DNA of 52,565 nt from an uncultured Bacteroidales bacterium (GTDB lineage Bacteria > Bacteroidota > Bacteroidia > Bacteroidales > Bacteroidaceae): the NCBI GenBank assembly GCA_902789725.1, contig CADAPC010000011.1, positions 1 through 52,565 of the forward strand, in the 5' to 3' direction. This document shows positions 39,474 through 47,670 of the stretch, in pieces (position 1 is the stretch's first letter; each line of letters opens with the position of its first letter). The notes below the pieces were generated by a model. The model saw nothing but the letters and a program-made list of their open reading frames with translations, searched no databases and was not told where the DNA came from. A program made the translations under genes and the position numbers.

Positions 39474-40022
39474 ATGAATGGAAAATTATTGATATTATTA
39501 GTAGCAGGAATGCTCATGGGCAATGCCGCTGTGTTCGCACAGAAAAAATCGAAAGATCCGTTTGCCAAGGAGATTGCTGCAGAACAAAAGAGGCTTGAAT
39601 CGGATGGTTGGAAGGTGTGGAACAGCACTGAAGTGTTGCAGCAGCTGCTTAGGCAAAAGTATGTCATGCAAAACGAACTCATGGTCACGGCTGACGGAGA
39701 GAAGAAGAATCGGTACATCGTCAGTAAGGCCACTGCTCAGAATCGCTCGTTGAATACTGCCATTTCATTGGCTGAAACGAAAGCGAAAAGTGATATTGCC
39801 AGTAAGCAAAAGGCGGTGGTGGATGTGACCACTGTGCAGTTGAACAGTACAAAAAACACCGACGGCAATGTGGTGGAATCGGCAGATAGGACGGGAACCT
39901 CCATCAGCAAGCACAGTAATGTGAGGATGAATAAAGTGGAGCGAGTACTGACGCTCTATCGAGAAACGGCTCAAGGGCAATACTGTGTGGAAGTGTGCAT
40001 GGCCTTAGACTTAAAGAATTAA
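39474..40022 (+). CDS. Secreted GW-family protein 3 (envelope operon gene 6)
   Basis: A 182-residue secreted protein. I start at ATG 39474 because MNGKLLILLVAGMLMGNAAVFAQ is a clean signal peptide; ATG 39462 would add four residues, two of them acidic, and the longer in-frame start at 39393 lies inside gene 5. The Lys-rich helix ends KRLESDGWKV, followed by RYIVSKATAQNRSLNTAIS and TKAKSDIASKQKAVVDVTTV, which line up with gene 1, and a beta-rich C-terminus (RVLTLYRETAQGQYCVEVCM). It lacks the QQLSAIEA block and is the most divergent of the three. Function unknown. Confidence 0.68.
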   Translation: MNGKLLILLVAGMLMGNAAVFAQKKSKDPFAKEIAAEQKRLESDGWKVWNSTEVLQQLLRQKYVMQNELMVTADGEKKNRYIVSKATAQNRSLNTAISLAETKAKSDIASKQKAVVDVTTVQLNSTKNTDGNVVESADRTGTSISKHSNVRMNKVERVLTLYRETAQGQYCVEVCMALDLKN

Positions 40023-40068
40023 AAAAATTAGAAGATTTTAATTTGAAGGATTAAAACTTTATAAGAAG

Positions 40069-40926
40069 ATGGAAAAAGGATTGAGTTTGGTGTTGTTTTT
40101 TCTTCTCTGCCATATAGTTACCTATGCGCAACGCGAAATGGAAGTGCATGGAGTGGCTACGGTGAGGATGGATGAAGACATGACGTTGGCAAGCGTGAAA
40201 AGGAAGGTGATAGATGATGCTAAAAAGGAAGCTGTGAAGGAGGCATTCGGTACTGTGATTACACATAACGTGGTGACTCAAACTACAGTGGAGGATGGCG
40301 TGGAGAAATCTAATTTTGTAGAACGTGCAGGCGAAAAGGCGAAAGGCCGATGGTTGGCTGATACTCAACCTGCAAAATTGAGCGTGAATTACGATGGTAC
40401 ATCTTTGACTTTCACTGCAGAAGTGTGGGGAAAAGCCAGGGAAATTGTAAAGGCGGAAGCCGATTTGGTGGTGGAAGTGCTGAATAGGCCAGCTGCCGAT
40501 GCGAAAACAAATACGTTTAATAACGGTGATAATGTTTACCTCCATTTTAAGTCGCCCAGTGCGGGCTATTTAGCCATCTATTTGCTCGATACCAAACAAG
40601 TGTCGTGTCTGCTGCCTTACAGGCAGATAAAGCAGGGCACATTTCCAGTGGAAGCAGGAAAGGATTACATCTTGTTCGACCCTGAAACTGACAAGAATTG
40701 TTTGCGGCCCTATCGTCTGACTACGCGCATGAGTGTGGAAACGAATGAGATAGTGGTGGTGTTCTCACCTCATGTATTTTACAAGGCCAATGACAATAAA
40801 GGCGGATTCAATCAACTGAACACGTTGGATGTTGTAGCGTTTAACGAGTGGCTCCTGAAAAGCCAGGAGCAGGACGGCGAAATGGTGGTGACCCCCATAG
40901 AGATAAAGATAATCAATAATTATTAA
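40069..40926 (+). CDS. Secreted DUF4384-like protein (envelope operon gene 7)
   Basis: A 285-residue secreted protein with signal peptide MEKGLSLVLFFLLCHIVTYAQ. Residues about 22-130 resemble a FlgT-N/LPP20-like domain (MEVHGVATVRMDEDMTLASV, then DDAKKEAVKEAFGTVITHNV). Residues about 155-285 resemble DUF4384 (FNNGDNVYLHFKSPSAGYLA, YLLDTKQVSCLLPYRQ, EIVVVFSP). DUF4384 modules are often found beside caspase-like peptidases in bacteria, as here with gene 9. It may be a ligand-binding or scaffold module rather than an enzyme; no catalytic residues are seen. Confidence 0.72.
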   Translation: MEKGLSLVLFFLLCHIVTYAQREMEVHGVATVRMDEDMTLASVKRKVIDDAKKEAVKEAFGTVITHNVVTQTTVEDGVEKSNFVERAGEKAKGRWLADTQPAKLSVNYDGTSLTFTAEVWGKAREIVKAEADLVVEVLNRPAADAKTNTFNNGDNVYLHFKSPSAGYLAIYLLDTKQVSCLLPYRQIKQGTFPVEAGKDYILFDPETDKNCLRPYRLTTRMSVETNEIVVVFSPHVFYKANDNKGGFNQLNTLDVVAFNEWLLKSQEQDGEMVVTPIEIKIINNY

Positions 40927-40947
40927 CTATAAAAATACCAAGCGTTT

Positions 40948-41865
40948 ATGAAAAAGATTTACTTATTATGTGTGCTGTTATCATGCAGCAGCATGGGTTT
41001 TGCTCAGGACGATTATGTGCCTGAAGCAGTTGACAGTTATGTTCCAGAAGTGTTGTCCGATTCGACCGATGCAACTCCTTCGATTGCTGACATCATTAAA
41101 GAGCAGACAGGGCGTAGTCAAATTACTTATACAGACTCCCATTACGAGAAAGTGTGGGGAAGAAACACGTATTTTAATATTAGCTACATCAACACCAGCT
41201 TCGAATCAAAGCAATTGCCATCGGCTACAGAGGATGGGGCATTGGCCACGTTGACGGGAAAGTTTGAGAACAGTTTTGGATTCGGCTTGCAGTGGGGGCA
41301 TACGTACAATTTCCACAAGAAGCCAATTGGCGATGTGCTGTTCATCGGGTTGGATTATTCTTGGTTAGATCTGAACGTGAATAAGTATAAGGAGGAAAAG
41401 CTGGAATTGTTCAATTGGGCGAAGATTAATGAAAACGGTTGCTACCCACTTCCATGGGGTAACGAAATGTGGATGTTTGATTATGGCATGTCGTTAGGCC
41501 CTTCTCTAACATTCTATCCTTTCACGGCGTTACGCCGAAGCGGTACGGATGAAATACGCATTCAGGCCTATTTCCATGTGGGTTATAGTGTTGGTATGGC
41601 TGTCATCAATGATGTGCCCGATGTCAATACATCATATTCTTCTTTCACGTCATCTTCTAATGAAAAGACGAAGACGGAAATAGCTTGGGGACATGGTCTC
41701 TTCACCAGTTTTGGATTTAATGTGACTTGGAAATTCGTGGGTTTGGGCTACGAGCATCGCAGCGGTACAAACTTTAAGTATAAGAGTGTGAATAGCGACT
41801 TTAGGGCTAATGACCCGAAGTTTGAACAGACAATCAATCGCTTCTACCTACAGTTCCGCTTTTAA
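40948..41865 (+). CDS. Outer-membrane beta-barrel protein (envelope operon gene 8)
   Basis: A 305-residue secreted protein (signal peptide MKKIYLLCVLLSCSSMGFAQ). A low-complexity acidic segment (DDYVPEAVDSYVPEVLSDST) is followed by alternating hydrophobic/polar strands rich in Tyr, Trp and Phe, and the protein ends in YLQFRF, a terminal aromatic typical of BAM-inserted barrels. I do not recognise a specific porin family. It is the only predicted integral outer-membrane protein of the operon and could anchor or export the others. Confidence 0.72.
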   Translation: MKKIYLLCVLLSCSSMGFAQDDYVPEAVDSYVPEVLSDSTDATPSIADIIKEQTGRSQITYTDSHYEKVWGRNTYFNISYINTSFESKQLPSATEDGALATLTGKFENSFGFGLQWGHTYNFHKKPIGDVLFIGLDYSWLDLNVNKYKEEKLELFNWAKINENGCYPLPWGNEMWMFDYGMSLGPSLTFYPFTALRRSGTDEIRIQAYFHVGYSVGMAVINDVPDVNTSYSSFTSSSNEKTKTEIAWGHGLFTSFGFNVTWKFVGLGYEHRSGTNFKYKSVNSDFRANDPKFEQTINRFYLQFRF

Positions 41866-41915
41866 GGATTTGTGTGTTTAATTTTTTGTTTTTCTAATTT
41901 TGATACTTTTTACTT

Positions 41916-43448
41916 ATGATACGTAAATTTTGGCTGATTGTTCTTGTCACGATGACAAGTTCTTTGGCTGTATTAGCTCAAAGAGCTGTGACTGCCCAAG
42001 GTAAATGTGGGAAAGATACCGAATGGGCGTTTGATGGCAGTACGCTACACATTCAAAAATCATCGGAAAGGGTATTGTTCTATAGCATTCCTGATTATGA
42101 TATGGAAAAGAACGTGGCTCCTTGGATAAAGCAGAAGTTGCCTATTAGCAAGGTGGTTTTTGGTCTTGGAATTACTCGTATAGGCTCTTGTGCATTTGCA
42201 AAATGCACCCAACTCAAGGCGGTGGAATTTCAGGGCGATAGGGAGTTTGAGTCGATAGGGTGGGGCGCATTCTATGAGTGCCGTAATCTCTTCAATTTTT
42301 CCATCCCCACAGGTACGAAGAAGATTGAGACCATTGCTTTTGCCAATTGCAGCTCGCTGAACTCTATCAAAATTCCTAGTAAGGCGACAGTAGAGGATAT
42401 GGCTTTCCTATCTTGTACTAACTTGGCCTCGATTGAAGTGGCTCCTACTGTGGTGCTGGGACGTCTGGTGTTTGCCACAGAAATGTCGAATGGCGGTGTT
42501 CGTTCACACAAGTTCTACAATAAGACCATTGCGAGTCTGCCTGCCAATATCACTGTGACAAACAGTGAAGCATTCGGTTTGTCGAAGGAAGCGGTGGAAC
42601 ATTACTTGGGCGGCTCTAAGGATGCCGACAATAAGACGGAAGATGCTGTAACATCGAATGTCGATACAAATATTCCCGATAGCTACACGAAGCGAAATGA
42701 CACTTACGCGCTTGTAATTGGCAATGAGCAATATCGCTATGTGCCGAGTGTGCCATACGCCAAGCATGATGCGAAGGTGTTTGCTGAGTATTGCAAGAAG
42801 ACCCTTGGCATTCCAGCTGAAAATGTGCATTACTGTGAAAATGCAACTAAAAACATGATTTTGGACGAAGAAATAGGTGACTGGCTGACCAACGAAGTGC
42901 AAGGTCGTGAGGACAAGAAACTAATAGTGTATTATGCCGGTCATGGCGTACCCGACATTCAGGATAAAAACAAGGCTTATATCCTTCCTACCGATGTGCG
43001 TGGAACGAAGCCGCAGCAAGGTATTGCGCTGGACGATTTCTATGCCTCTTTAGGCGATTTGGCTTTCGCGCAGGTTTCAGTCTTTTTGGATGCTTGTTTC
43101 AGTGGCATTACTCGCGACAACGATGGCGTGAACGAAGGTTTGCGTGGTGTGGAGATTGATGCCGATCCGGGCAGACTCTCGTCGGGCAATGTGGTGGTGT
43201 TCTCTGCTGCGCAAGGCAACGAAACGGCTCAGGGCTATTTGCAGGAAGGGCACGGACTGTTCACTTACTATCTGCTGAAGAGTCTTCAGGAAACATACGG
43301 TTCTGTATCGTTCGGACAGTTGGCCAATTATCTGCAAGAGAATGTGAGTAGCAAGGCACCGCAATTGAATACACTGCGCAAACGACAAACTCCTTCAGCA
43401 ACGGCATCTGATGCTTTGACTGATAAATGGCAAAACCTCTATTTCTGA
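41916..43448 (+). CDS. BspA-type leucine-rich repeat fused to a caspase-like peptidase (envelope operon gene 9)
   Basis: A 510-residue secreted protein. The signal peptide (about residues 1-22) is followed by a BspA-type module (GKCGKDTEWAFDGSTLHI) and about four LRR_5 repeats (ITRIGSCAFAKCTQLKAVEF and GWGAFYECRNLFNFSIP), residues about 28-200. After a linker rich in Asp and Thr, a caspase/peptidase C14 domain runs from about 262 (TYALVIGNEQYRYVPSVPYA) to about 500. The catalytic dyad is intact: His343 (YYAGHG) and Cys394 (LDACFSG), 51 residues apart. Cleavage after basic residues would be the guess for a bacterial type; specificity cannot be read. A secreted location is notable for this family. 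Confidence 0.88.
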   Translation: MIRKFWLIVLVTMTSSLAVLAQRAVTAQGKCGKDTEWAFDGSTLHIQKSSERVLFYSIPDYDMEKNVAPWIKQKLPISKVVFGLGITRIGSCAFAKCTQLKAVEFQGDREFESIGWGAFYECRNLFNFSIPTGTKKIETIAFANCSSLNSIKIPSKATVEDMAFLSCTNLASIEVAPTVVLGRLVFATEMSNGGVRSHKFYNKTIASLPANITVTNSEAFGLSKEAVEHYLGGSKDADNKTEDAVTSNVDTNIPDSYTKRNDTYALVIGNEQYRYVPSVPYAKHDAKVFAEYCKKTLGIPAENVHYCENATKNMILDEEIGDWLTNEVQGREDKKLIVYYAGHGVPDIQDKNKAYILPTDVRGTKPQQGIALDDFYASLGDLAFAQVSVFLDACFSGITRDNDGVNEGLRGVEIDADPGRLSSGNVVVFSAAQGNETAQGYLQEGHGLFTYYLLKSLQETYGSVSFGQLANYLQENVSSKAPQLNTLRKRQTPSATASDALTDKWQNLYF

Positions 43449-43456
43449 CGAATTTC

Positions 43457-45643
43457 ATGAATACGAAGCATTTATTGATGATGATGGTAGCATGCGCAGG
43501 TATGCTACCATCTTTTGGGCAAACGCCTAAACTGAAACCCCTCGACGAAAAGGAACTCTTGGAAGAGCTGAAGCCACAGGAGAAGAAAGGTTCCTGGGGA
43601 TATGCTAATGCTGAGGGAAAGTTCCTCATTAAAAATCACTTTTCTGAGGCTCGCCCTTTTGCGAAGGAACGAGCCATTGTGCGCTATGGAAATAAATATG
43701 GGTTATTGGACAAGACTGGTGTCTTTCTGCTTGAACCCACATATGACGAGATGCGTGATTTTCATGGCATCTATAGCATCGTGCGCCTTAATGGACTGTA
43801 CGGGACAATAGGACTGGATGGTAAACCTATCACCGAACCTCAGTTTGATGCGTGTAAGTATCGCCGTGGGTTTAATATTCTGTTGGTGACTAAGAATGGT
43901 GTGACAGGGGCAATAGAGAGGGATGGAAAGGTTTCTGTAGAACCGTGTTTCACCACGATTGACGACGTGAAGGATGGTGTGGCCATTGTGCTGAAGGATG
44001 GGCGCATGGGAGCTGTGGATAAGAACCTGAAGACGATGGTGGAGCCGAAGTACGACTTTCTTGAATATAGTGGTGCTGGGAACTTTTTTGCCAAATTGGA
44101 CGGAAAGGTGGGCATTGTTTCTTACTTGGGCGAGGAAAAGACTCCGATTGAATATGACAATCTGATGTACCAAGAGGTCGGAAAGTTCTGCATCTCAGAA
44201 CGCGATGGTCGTTATGGCGTGATTAGTCCTACGAATACAGAGGTTCTTGCTCCTGTGTTGCAAATGAAACCAACGTTGCATGCGGGCAACAATCTCATTT
44301 TGCAAGATGACAGGCTTTTTCTGGTGTCGGAGCGTGGTGCAAGTTGGTGGTGTGTTGACCAACATTTCGATTTGTCGGACGGTGAGTCGGCTGCCATTTC
44401 CGACACGCTGTCGCTACAGGCTCTTCCTTTGGGTACAGAGATGCAGCTGATTTATCATGAGCATACTCCTTTGTTCATAACGAAGGCGGGCCGGGTGTTG
44501 TGGGCCATCAATGCTGGAGTGAGAGAATGGGCAGAGCGTCCGGTGGATTATGACCTCGATTGTGAGAATGTGAGCCGCAAGGGTTACATGACAGCGGTGA
44601 ATGCGGCAGGGAAACCAGTGCAGATAGAGCAGTCGTTTGACTTGCTTTGGCCTGTTGCGGCAAAGGATCCGCGTGTGGATGTGGCTTTGTGCCAGCAGGG
44701 TTTGATAAAATGCATGGCGAAATCGCTTTATGGGGAAACAACCGACTTGTCGTTTGAAAACATAGATGAGTTTCTCACCTATGCCACTACGCATGCTTGT
44801 TTTTCCGATGGTTTGAAAAATGTGCGCAGCGTGCCAAAACCGAAAGGAAAAAACATGAACGAGGGAGGCTACACGATGTTATATACTGGCAATTTCGTGG
44901 GCGATAAATCCCTTAGCGACGCGGCCTACGATTTTCATCCTAACATTGACAAGTATGGGGTGAACTTTCAACAGAACAAGCCCAATTACGTGCATTTCAA
45001 TAAAGAGACGGGAGACCCGTTTAAGTTGGATGATCGCTATTCACGTACTGCTCAAGCCAAGATAGTCAATATGATACGTGGAGGAAACGTGATTTGTGAC
45101 ACACCAGAGGAAAAGGAAACCTTCCTGAGCGTGAAGGAAGCCTGTGCTGATATAGATGATGAGAATTTCTATTCAAAAGGTGATACCGTCTATTTTTACA
45201 AGCGTCCTTTTTCGTCGTGTCCACCTATGCACATCGGCGTGCGCCAACCTCGTGATGTGCTCGCCGGAAGTGGAGCTGCCAGACGTCAGCTTTATACGGA
45301 ATATGTGTTCAATAGCCATGACCTGAAGTTCATGGACCTGCGCGACCATGTTGAAAAGGTCACCATACAAACAGCTGTTGAAAGCCATACTTATCGCTTC
45401 AACATCAAGGGAGAACTAGTTGAAATCGATGGCTATGACCCCTTTGCAGCTACGTTGGAAGAAGGTCAAGTGAGAATGGAGCGTGATAAGAATGGACATC
45501 TTAAAAATAGTGATGCTTCGGTTGAATCGTCCTCAGCTTATCAGTATTTGGAATATGATAAGCATGGAAACTGGACCCGGCGTAAACTAAAGCAGGTGGA
45601 TGATGCTGTGGAGGAGACTCGCACCATCACGTATTTTAATTGA
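43457..45643 (+). CDS. WG-repeat secreted protein (envelope operon gene 10)
   Basis: A 728-residue secreted protein with signal peptide MNTKHLLMMMVACAGMLPSF. I start at ATG 43457, 8 bp after the caspase gene, because the longer in-frame start at 43427 lies inside that gene. Residues about 45-270 hold WG (beta-rich KWG) repeats, for example GSWGYANAEGKFLIKNHFSE, GNKYGLLDKTGVFLLEPTYD and GRYGVISPTNTEVLAP. The C-terminal 450 residues are not recognised apart from a terminal YDKHGNWTRRK motif. WG repeats are thought to mediate protein or ligand binding. It is the last gene before a strong terminator. Confidence 0.8.
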   Translation: MNTKHLLMMMVACAGMLPSFGQTPKLKPLDEKELLEELKPQEKKGSWGYANAEGKFLIKNHFSEARPFAKERAIVRYGNKYGLLDKTGVFLLEPTYDEMRDFHGIYSIVRLNGLYGTIGLDGKPITEPQFDACKYRRGFNILLVTKNGVTGAIERDGKVSVEPCFTTIDDVKDGVAIVLKDGRMGAVDKNLKTMVEPKYDFLEYSGAGNFFAKLDGKVGIVSYLGEEKTPIEYDNLMYQEVGKFCISERDGRYGVISPTNTEVLAPVLQMKPTLHAGNNLILQDDRLFLVSERGASWWCVDQHFDLSDGESAAISDTLSLQALPLGTEMQLIYHEHTPLFITKAGRVLWAINAGVREWAERPVDYDLDCENVSRKGYMTAVNAAGKPVQIEQSFDLLWPVAAKDPRVDVALCQQGLIKCMAKSLYGETTDLSFENIDEFLTYATTHACFSDGLKNVRSVPKPKGKNMNEGGYTMLYTGNFVGDKSLSDAAYDFHPNIDKYGVNFQQNKPNYVHFNKETGDPFKLDDRYSRTAQAKIVNMIRGGNVICDTPEEKETFLSVKEACADIDDENFYSKGDTVYFYKRPFSSCPPMHIGVRQPRDVLAGSGAARRQLYTEYVFNSHDLKFMDLRDHVEKVTIQTAVESHTYRFNIKGELVEIDGYDPFAATLEEGQVRMERDKNGHLKNSDASVESSSAYQYLEYDKHGNWTRRKLKQVDDAVEETRTITYFN

Positions 45644-45689
45644 TGTGTGCAGATGCACCAGCCATCCATTGAAATCTTATGTAATCAAA

Positions 45690-45730
45690 CAGCCCGAGGG
45701 ATGCTCTATTTACCCTCGGGCTGTCATTTA
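45690..45730. terminator. Bidirectional Rho-independent terminator
   Basis: Perfect 11-bp arms CAGCCCGAGGG (45690-45700) and CCCTCGGGCTG (45713-45723) with T-rich flanks on both sides. It sits between the convergent envelope operon and the MerR-type gene and can end both. Confidence 0.92.
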
Positions 45731-45806
45731 TTTGCGGGTGCATTTGCGGCGCAATGCTCACATCTTACTCACCGTAAAATCTTTGCGATGGCCCTTTACG
45801 GGGGGG

Positions 45807-46157
45807 TTACACCAGTCCGCCCAGATTTTTCCCAATGGCTTGGAGTTCGGAACGGATGGATTTGAGGCGTTCAATCACCTCGATGTCTCGGTTGACAACT
45901 CCTCCCTTGTCGCGTTTGATCATGTCGCGGGCTCCTTGCAAGGTCATGCCGCGTTCTTTCACTAAATGATAGACTTGGCGCACCTGCTCAATGTCAGCCT
46001 TCGTGTACTGCCGGATGCCTCGCCCCACCTTTTGGGGGTGGATGGTGGGGAACTCTTTCTCCCAGAAGCGTAGCAGGGTTTCGGAAACCTTGAAAATTTG
46101 CGCTACTTCACTGATGCTGTAGAACATTTTCAGGTCTTTGTTCTTGTTGAGAGCCAT
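45807..46157 (-). CDS. MerR-family transcriptional regulator
   Basis: A 116-residue DNA-binding protein. The MerR-type winged helix is clear: FYSISEVAQIFKVSETLLRF then KVGRGIRQYTKADIEQV, with the long linker helix after it. It lacks the cysteine-rich effector domain of metal sensors and ends in a short coiled coil (ERLKSIRSELQAIGKNLGG). This short form is common in Bacteroidetes; its ligand is unknown. It begins 6 bp after pepD and is probably the last gene of that operon. Confidence 0.88.
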   Translation of the reverse strand: MALNKNKDLKMFYSISEVAQIFKVSETLLRFWEKEFPTIHPQKVGRGIRQYTKADIEQVRQVYHLVKERGMTLQGARDMIKRDKGGVVNRDIEVIERLKSIRSELQAIGKNLGGLV

Positions 46158-46163
46158 AGGCGA

Positions 46164-47630
46164 TTATTTTTTTGGAATGTTCTTGAGAATTTCAAGGGTG
46201 TAGTTGTAGAATTTCTCTACCGTGGGGATAAGGCAGGCCTCGTTGGGGGTGTGAGGACTGACGAGGGTGGGACCGTAGCTTATCATGTCCATGTCGGGAT
46301 AATTGACTCCGATGATGCCACATTCCAGACCTGCGTGACAAGCGCAAACATTTGGTTTGGTGCCGTACATTTTTTCGTAGATGTCAGAAGCCATTGCTAC
46401 CAAAGGGCTGGATGGGTTGGGTTGCCAGCCGCTGTAGCCACCTTCCAACTTCACTTCCATGCCCGCCATAGAGAAACAGGCGATGTATTGGTTGCACAGA
46501 TACTGCTTCATGCTATCCTGTGAAGAGCGTGCAAGCGTGATGACTTCAGCCTTTCCGTCAGCTATGTTGATGATGGCGAGGTTGCAAGATGTCTCTACCA
46601 GTTCAGGCATTGAGGGGGTGAAGCGCAACACGCCGTCGTGGGCTGTCAGGATGGCGTTGATGAGATTCTCCTGAATTTCTTGTGGCACAGCTTTCTCTGG
46701 AACATTTTGAGAGAGGGTGGCAGTTAGGTGGAATCCGTTGGTTTCGATGTCCTTGAACTCTTCGAGGAAGATGTTCTTGCACTTTTCAACCAGAGCCAGA
46801 AATTCTTCCTGCTTGTCTTTCGGCACCACAACGATTGCTTCGCACTCGCGAGGAATGGCATTCCGCATGTTGCCTCCGTGCCAGCTGCACAAGCAAGCCA
46901 GATTGGTGTTGACTGCTGCAAACAGGATGCGTGCCATCAGCTTGTTGGCATTGGCGCGACCTTTGTGTATCTCAATGCCTGAGTGTCCACCCAGCAGTCC
47001 CTTGATGGTGATGGTGTAGGCGAGCATTCCTTCTGGGTTCAGGTTCATTTCTTGATACGTCATCGTGCAGAGGATGTCCATTCCTCCAGCACAGCCGATG
47101 GTGATTTCACCCTCTGTTTCAGAGTCCATGTTGAGCAGGTATTTGCCGCTCAGTTCGCCAGCTTTCAGTCCGAATGCCCCTTCCATTCCCGTCTCCTCAT
47201 CTTTGGTGATGAGCACTTCGATGGGGCCATGCTCTACGGTGTTGTCCTCGATGATGGCCATTGCAGCGGCCACACCCATTCCGTCATCTGAACCGAGGGT
47301 GGTGTTGCGGGCGCGTACCCAATCGCCGTCGATATAGACATCTAATGGGTCTGTCTCAAAGTTGTGCTGACAATCTTTCGTCTTCTGAGGCACCATGTCC
47401 ATGTGTGCCTGTAGTACGGTAGTTTCTCTGTCTTCATATCCAGGCGTGGCTCCTTTCTTCATGATGACGTTGCCTGCCTCGTCTATAAAAGCCTCTGCGC
47501 CGTTCTTTTGGGCAAAGTCAATTAGAAAATTTGCCACTTTCTCCGTGTAGCCTGATGGGCGTGGAATCTGTGTCAAAGCATAAAAGTTTTTCCACACAAC
47601 TTTTGGGGTAAGTTCTTCAATAGGATTCAT
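46164..47630 (-). CDS. pepD: Aminoacyl-histidine dipeptidase (peptidase D, M20 family)
   Basis: A 488-residue metallopeptidase that cleaves Xaa-His dipeptides such as carnosine-like substrates; cytoplasmic. Zinc ligands and catalytic residues are recognised in LQAHMDMVPQ, TTLGSDDGMGVAAAM, TKDEETGMEGAFGL and NMDSETEGE. C-terminal motifs (CACHAGLECGIIGVNYPDMD and GPTLVSPHTPNEAC) are characteristic of PepD. Length is normal. It is downstream of a flippase-like membrane protein gene (40 bp gap) and directly upstream of the MerR-type gene. Confidence 0.95.
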   Translation of the reverse strand: MNPIEELTPKVVWKNFYALTQIPRPSGYTEKVANFLIDFAQKNGAEAFIDEAGNVIMKKGATPGYEDRETTVLQAHMDMVPQKTKDCQHNFETDPLDVYIDGDWVRARNTTLGSDDGMGVAAAMAIIEDNTVEHGPIEVLITKDEETGMEGAFGLKAGELSGKYLLNMDSETEGEITIGCAGGMDILCTMTYQEMNLNPEGMLAYTITIKGLLGGHSGIEIHKGRANANKLMARILFAAVNTNLACLCSWHGGNMRNAIPRECEAIVVVPKDKQEEFLALVEKCKNIFLEEFKDIETNGFHLTATLSQNVPEKAVPQEIQENLINAILTAHDGVLRFTPSMPELVETSCNLAIINIADGKAEVITLARSSQDSMKQYLCNQYIACFSMAGMEVKLEGGYSGWQPNPSSPLVAMASDIYEKMYGTKPNVCACHAGLECGIIGVNYPDMDMISYGPTLVSPHTPNEACLIPTVEKFYNYTLEILKNIPKK

Positions 47631-47670
47631 GATGTTTTGTTTTTTTGTTGATATTATATATAATGTATAG

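Noticed and set aside
33283..45643. Recent horizontal transfer of the envelope operon
   Set aside because: Codon use looks by eye like the flanking genes, and there are no integrase, tRNA-end or insertion-sequence marks at either edge.
33283..45643. Type IX secretion cargo in the envelope operon
   Set aside because: No C-terminal sorting-domain pattern is visible on the caspase, transglutaminase-like or WG proteins; Sec export alone is supported.
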